Positions 60,401 through 64,000 of a stretch of 64,000 bases of DNA are shown here, piece after piece. Made by a program: the position numbers and the translations under genes. The stretch comes from Sebastes aleutianus. Its lineage: Eukaryota > Chordata > Actinopteri > Perciformes > Sebastidae. The stretch spans positions 18,095,629-18,159,628 of the forward strand of contig CAKAKS010000032.1 in the NCBI GenBank assembly GCA_916700875.1, in the 5' to 3' direction. The notes beneath the pieces were generated by a model that was not told the DNA's origin, ran no database searches, and saw only the letters and a program-made list of their open reading frames with translations. Positions within the stretch are counted from its first letter, which is position 1. Each line of letters begins with the position of its first letter.

Positions 60401-62187
60401 TATCATAGATGTCAGACACAGCTACACATGTACCCCTTTTGCAGGGCTCTTTGAGCTCTCAGGTAGTGCACACAGTGATTCTCCTAAGTACTGCAAACCA
60501 TGTTACAGAAGAACACACAAACTTACTTGGTGGACAAAATGTAAAAAAGGAAAACATTTTTCCACTGTCACTTCCACTTTCTTGCTATAATTCTGATGGC
60601 CAAACTAAACTATATACTGCTAACTGTGCTCTTACATTAAATCAGTTTGTATGTTTATACCTTGGTTTCTTTCCACCTGTACAAAACTGTAAAGTTACAA
60701 CACCTCAAAATTTCCCAAAGGAAGGATAAAAATGCTGACAGTTTTTTTTGACAGGTGGTGTTATCTCTACAATTCATGATACCACAGATCAGGGGAATAA
60801 ATAAAATGGGATTACAGTATTGCAAAAAAAGCAAAAGATTAATCTCTTACATGTAAGGTTGGCGGCTTGCAAATAGAAAGAAGTAGCCACTCCTTCTGTA
60901 CAATAGCAGCCACTTAGTGAAAACAATAGATTTGGTCTGTACAGTACTATACACCTAGTCTTGCCATAAATCTGGAGGGAGATTTACAGAGGTTTTAGGA
61001 AGGCTTGTTCACCCGCGTAGAAGTGGTGAGACCTCTAGTTTCAGGCCTGGTTCCTACTGGTCAGATTTACAGCTGTGCTTTCATTGATTTTCCCTGTCTC
61101 AGTAGCCCAGCAGCATTTTTCAATAAATCTTATAATTCAGTAGAACAAGTGTAGCCCAAGTGATCCTCGCTTGACACCCCGGTCAATCTGTTGGCAAGGT
61201 GGAAACTGTGCAGCGCAGGGGAAAGTTTATTATACTTCTTTGATATCATGAATGATAAATGCATCACCTTCATGTTTCTTTTCTCAATGATGTACCTGAC
61301 CTCAATGTGATAGATTTTGTACTATTATCTGCATTAATATTAAAACAAAAAATAGGAATAATGAATAAAGAAATCTTTAAAACATGGCAAGTGGAGGAAA
61401 TAATGCATGCTCACATCTGGAGTTGTTACTCACTGCTGATATATGCTGCTAATTAGTAGTTGCGTGATGACTCGAGATTTGAGATGAAACTAAAGTTATG
61501 AAACATTAAAATCCACCACAAACAAAGAGTGATTTCTTATTCCTGCCAGATGAGAACTGGGAAGCAGTGCCGGATGATCACACGGGAAAGGATTTGAAGT
61601 GATGAGAAAGAGTGAAAGAGACAGAGGCTGTGTGTGTCTGCAAAGCTGAAGTTTCTATTGTCCTAGAGTCTGACTCTTGACATGTGTAAGTGTATGTCTG
61701 AGTCTGTTTGGTCTGTGACGCCCTGAGCTGTAAAGACCCAGTTCACACAGGAATAAAGAAACAAATCCTAAAACCAAACATGACAACTGTCAGCAGTGTC
61801 TAAAACACAACAAAGACAGACAGGAGGAGGATGAGGGATAAGTGGAGCTGGAAAGTTGAAAGACTTTTACACTCTGACGACGAGGCAGTATTGCATCTTT
61901 AATCTTGCAGAAGATGCACTGACTGCACCCACATTTTTCCCCCAAAACCAAGAATTAAGAAGCTCCGATCACAGACGATGCAACGCTGGTACAGTATCAA
62001 ACAGTAAGCCTTGTAAGTCTTTTCCACATGTATCCTGTTCTATTATTTAGATGATTATTGTGGTGGATACCTCTCTAGGCTTTAAGATTAAAATGCTGAA
62101 ATTCTACTCATGCTTTCTTCCCTCTTTGTCCGCACGACTTTGGTTGTTGAGACAGAAGAAGAGTTCAACACAGTGGGCAACCTCCGT
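60401..62187. other. No gene seen
   Basis: Frames up to 106 codons without family signal. Confidence 0.4.
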
Positions 62188-63515
62188 ATCTGAAAAGTGA
62201 AGACAATACGGAAGTGCCTTAAACTTCCATTCTTTCTAATAGCCAGCTGGGGGCGACTCCTCTGGTTGCAAAAAGTAGTCTAATCGTATATTAGTCTATG
62301 AGAAAATTACCCTACTTCTCACTTGATTTATTACCTCAGTAAACATTGTAAACATGAGTTTATGGTCTCAATCGCTAGTTTCAAGTCTTCTTCAATACAG
62401 CATGATGTTCATTTAGTAAATTATGTTCCGATTCAGAGTAAAATAGACCATAAAGCAGGGTATGCTTTAGGGCGTGGCTACCTTGTGATTGACAGGTTGC
62501 TACCACAGCGTTGTCCGGTCTGAGAGTTCGGTTGTACTTAGCTCCACCCTCTTGTATCACTTCTGGTTACAAAAAAACAAGATGATGACGCCCAAAAACC
62601 AAGATGGCGACATCCAAAAACCAAAATAGTGATGCCCAAAAACCAAGATGGCGACATCCAAAAACCAAAATAGTGACTCCCAAAAACCAAGATGACGACG
62701 CCCAAAAAACAAGATGGTGACGCCAAAAAAATCAAGATAGCGACTCCCAAAAACCAAAATAGCGATGGCGACGGCCAAAAACCCAGATGGCGATGCCCGA
62801 AAACCAAGTTGGTGTCTCCCAAAACCCAAGATGGTGACACCCAAAAACCCAAGATGGCGATGCTCGAAAACCAAGATGGTGACTCCCAAAACCCAAGATG
62901 GCGATGCCCGAAAACCAAGATGGTGACTCCCAAAACCAAAGATGGGGACACCCAAAAACCCAAGATGCAATGCCCAAAAGCCAAGATGACAATGCTCAAA
63001 AACTAAGATGGCAATGCCCAAAAAACAAGATGGTGACGCCCAAAAACCAAGATGGCGACATCCAAAAACCAAAATAGTGACTCCCAAAAACCAAGACGTT
63101 GATGCCCAAAGAAACCAAGATGATTACGCCCAAAAACCAAGATGACGACGTCCAAAAACCAAGATGGTGACGCCAAAAAAATCAAGATAGCGACTCCCAA
63201 AAACCAAAATAGCGATGGCGACGGCCAAAAACCCAGATGGCGATGCCCGAAAACCAAGATGGTGACTCCCAAAACCCAAGATGGTGACACCCAAAAACCC
63301 AAGATGGCGATGCCCAAAAAAACAAGATGCAATGCCCAAAAGCCAAGATGACAATGCTCAAAAACTAAGATGGCGATGCCCAAAAAACAAGATGGTGACG
63401 CCCAAAAACGAAGATGGCGACAGCCAAAATGCCCAACTCTTGTATTCAAAATGGCAGCCCACAAGCCAATGGGTGACTTCACGGTGACTATGTCCACTTC
63501 TTATATCCTTTCTAT
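62188..63515. repeat. Interspersed repeat R1, copy 3, expanded
   Basis: Same outer parts as 40,968-41,515 (CTGAAAAGTGAAGACAATAC at the left, CACTTCTTATATCCTTTCTA at the right), with the inner AAGATGG block expanded to about 870 bp. Confidence 0.8.
62575..63440. repeat. 22-bp minisatellite
   Basis: About 39 tandem units of the form AGATGGCGACNCCCAAAAAC plus CA, with C/T and G/A variants. A higher-order duplication is visible: the block AAAAAAATCAAGATAGCGAC recurs about 453 bp apart (near 62,724 and 63,177). Frames on both strands stay open because the unit is A-rich and lacks most stops; they are not genes. Confidence 0.9.
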
Positions 63516-64000
63516 TGTTCAACAGGAGTGAAATGCAAGACAGTGGCTTATTAGCACTTTCTCTGAGTACTTTTTAAAGAACTACAATGCAGGGGACAAT
63601 AATTCAGGCTTTTTAACATAAGGTTACTTAATGCATGTACATACATTACAAGAGCGTCAGAGATATGATATATAACACATTTCCTCATTTTTAAAAGAAA
63701 CTACAATTCAGTTTACAGGTCGATTAATCACGAAAATGCTTCTCTCGCACTGCCAAATCCCTGCACTAAAATACATCCCTTTTTTATTTTGACATTTTTA
63801 AACTTGATTCATTGACTATTCACACGTTCATTTTGAGATACTTTTCAAAAATCTACAGAAAAATGCTTTTTCACCAAAGCCTGGGGGGCCATGTATTATT
63901 TATTGGAGCAGATATTTTAAATATGCATAAAGTGGATTATGTGCAGCAGCATGTGTTCTATGGTAGAGTTTACACCAAAGAACACGTCATGCTATAGCAA
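63516..64000. other. No gene seen
   Basis: AT-rich; nothing recognised up to the window edge. Confidence 0.4.

Noticed and set aside
62575..63440. Possible CRISPR-like array
   Set aside because: Units are contiguous with no unique spacers, and the context is a vertebrate genome.
62538..63497. Long LGFW-repeat or KPKMAMP-repeat frames that could suggest a repetitive protein
   Set aside because: They are translations of a 22-bp minisatellite in all frames of both strands, without start context or conserved ends.

Overview
The window looks like teleost fish genomic DNA. It holds vertebrate spliced genes at low density, fish-type transposon families (Rex/CR1-like LINE, Rex3-like tails, TTAA-site DNA elements, Tc1-like, hAT) and abundant CT, GT and ATTA microsatellites. 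No species is claimed.

From 1 to about 33,160 there is a tandem array, all on the minus strand, of six bradykinin-receptor-like class A GPCR genes (copies 1 to 6 from left to right). Each sits in a repeated unit of basically about 5 kb; two units are enlarged and one is shortened by transposon-related changes. Each gene can be read as two coding exons. A 20-nt exon 1 carries the ATG and is followed by a GT donor. A single exon of about 1 kb carries the seven-helix body and is preceded by a strong polypyrimidine/AG acceptor in matching phase. All six reading frames are open. Copies 1, 3 and 4 (type A) and 2 and 5 (type B) differ in the tops of TM6/TM7 and in the tail; copy 6 is a mosaic. Insertions shared by some units and absent from others give a relative history. 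Copy 6 has the pre-insertion state of the main TTAA element. Units 1 and 2 pair with units 4 and 5 as a higher-order block, and a LINE fragment at base 1 implies a further unit to the left.

From 33 to 49 kb lies mostly non-coding sequence with degenerate inverted pieces of the array's DNA element, other interspersed repeats and a 1.4-kb local duplication. At 49.6 to 49.9 kb, also on the minus strand, is the terminal exon of a C14orf132 homologue, a small single-pass membrane protein. In human, C14orf132 lies just upstream of BDKRB2 and BDKRB1 in the same orientation, so this gene supports the receptor identification and places copy 6 in the ancestral BDKRB2 position. From 50 to 64 kb I see no coding exon. 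The region holds a hAT element with an 8-bp target duplication and a BED-finger transposase remnant, a long-inverted-repeat MITE and, at 62.6 to 63.4 kb, a 22-bp minisatellite grown inside an interspersed repeat.

The receptors would be Gq/Gi-coupled plasma-membrane receptors for kinin peptides if they keep the family function. Differences in the ligand pocket and C-tail suggest the copies may not be equivalent.
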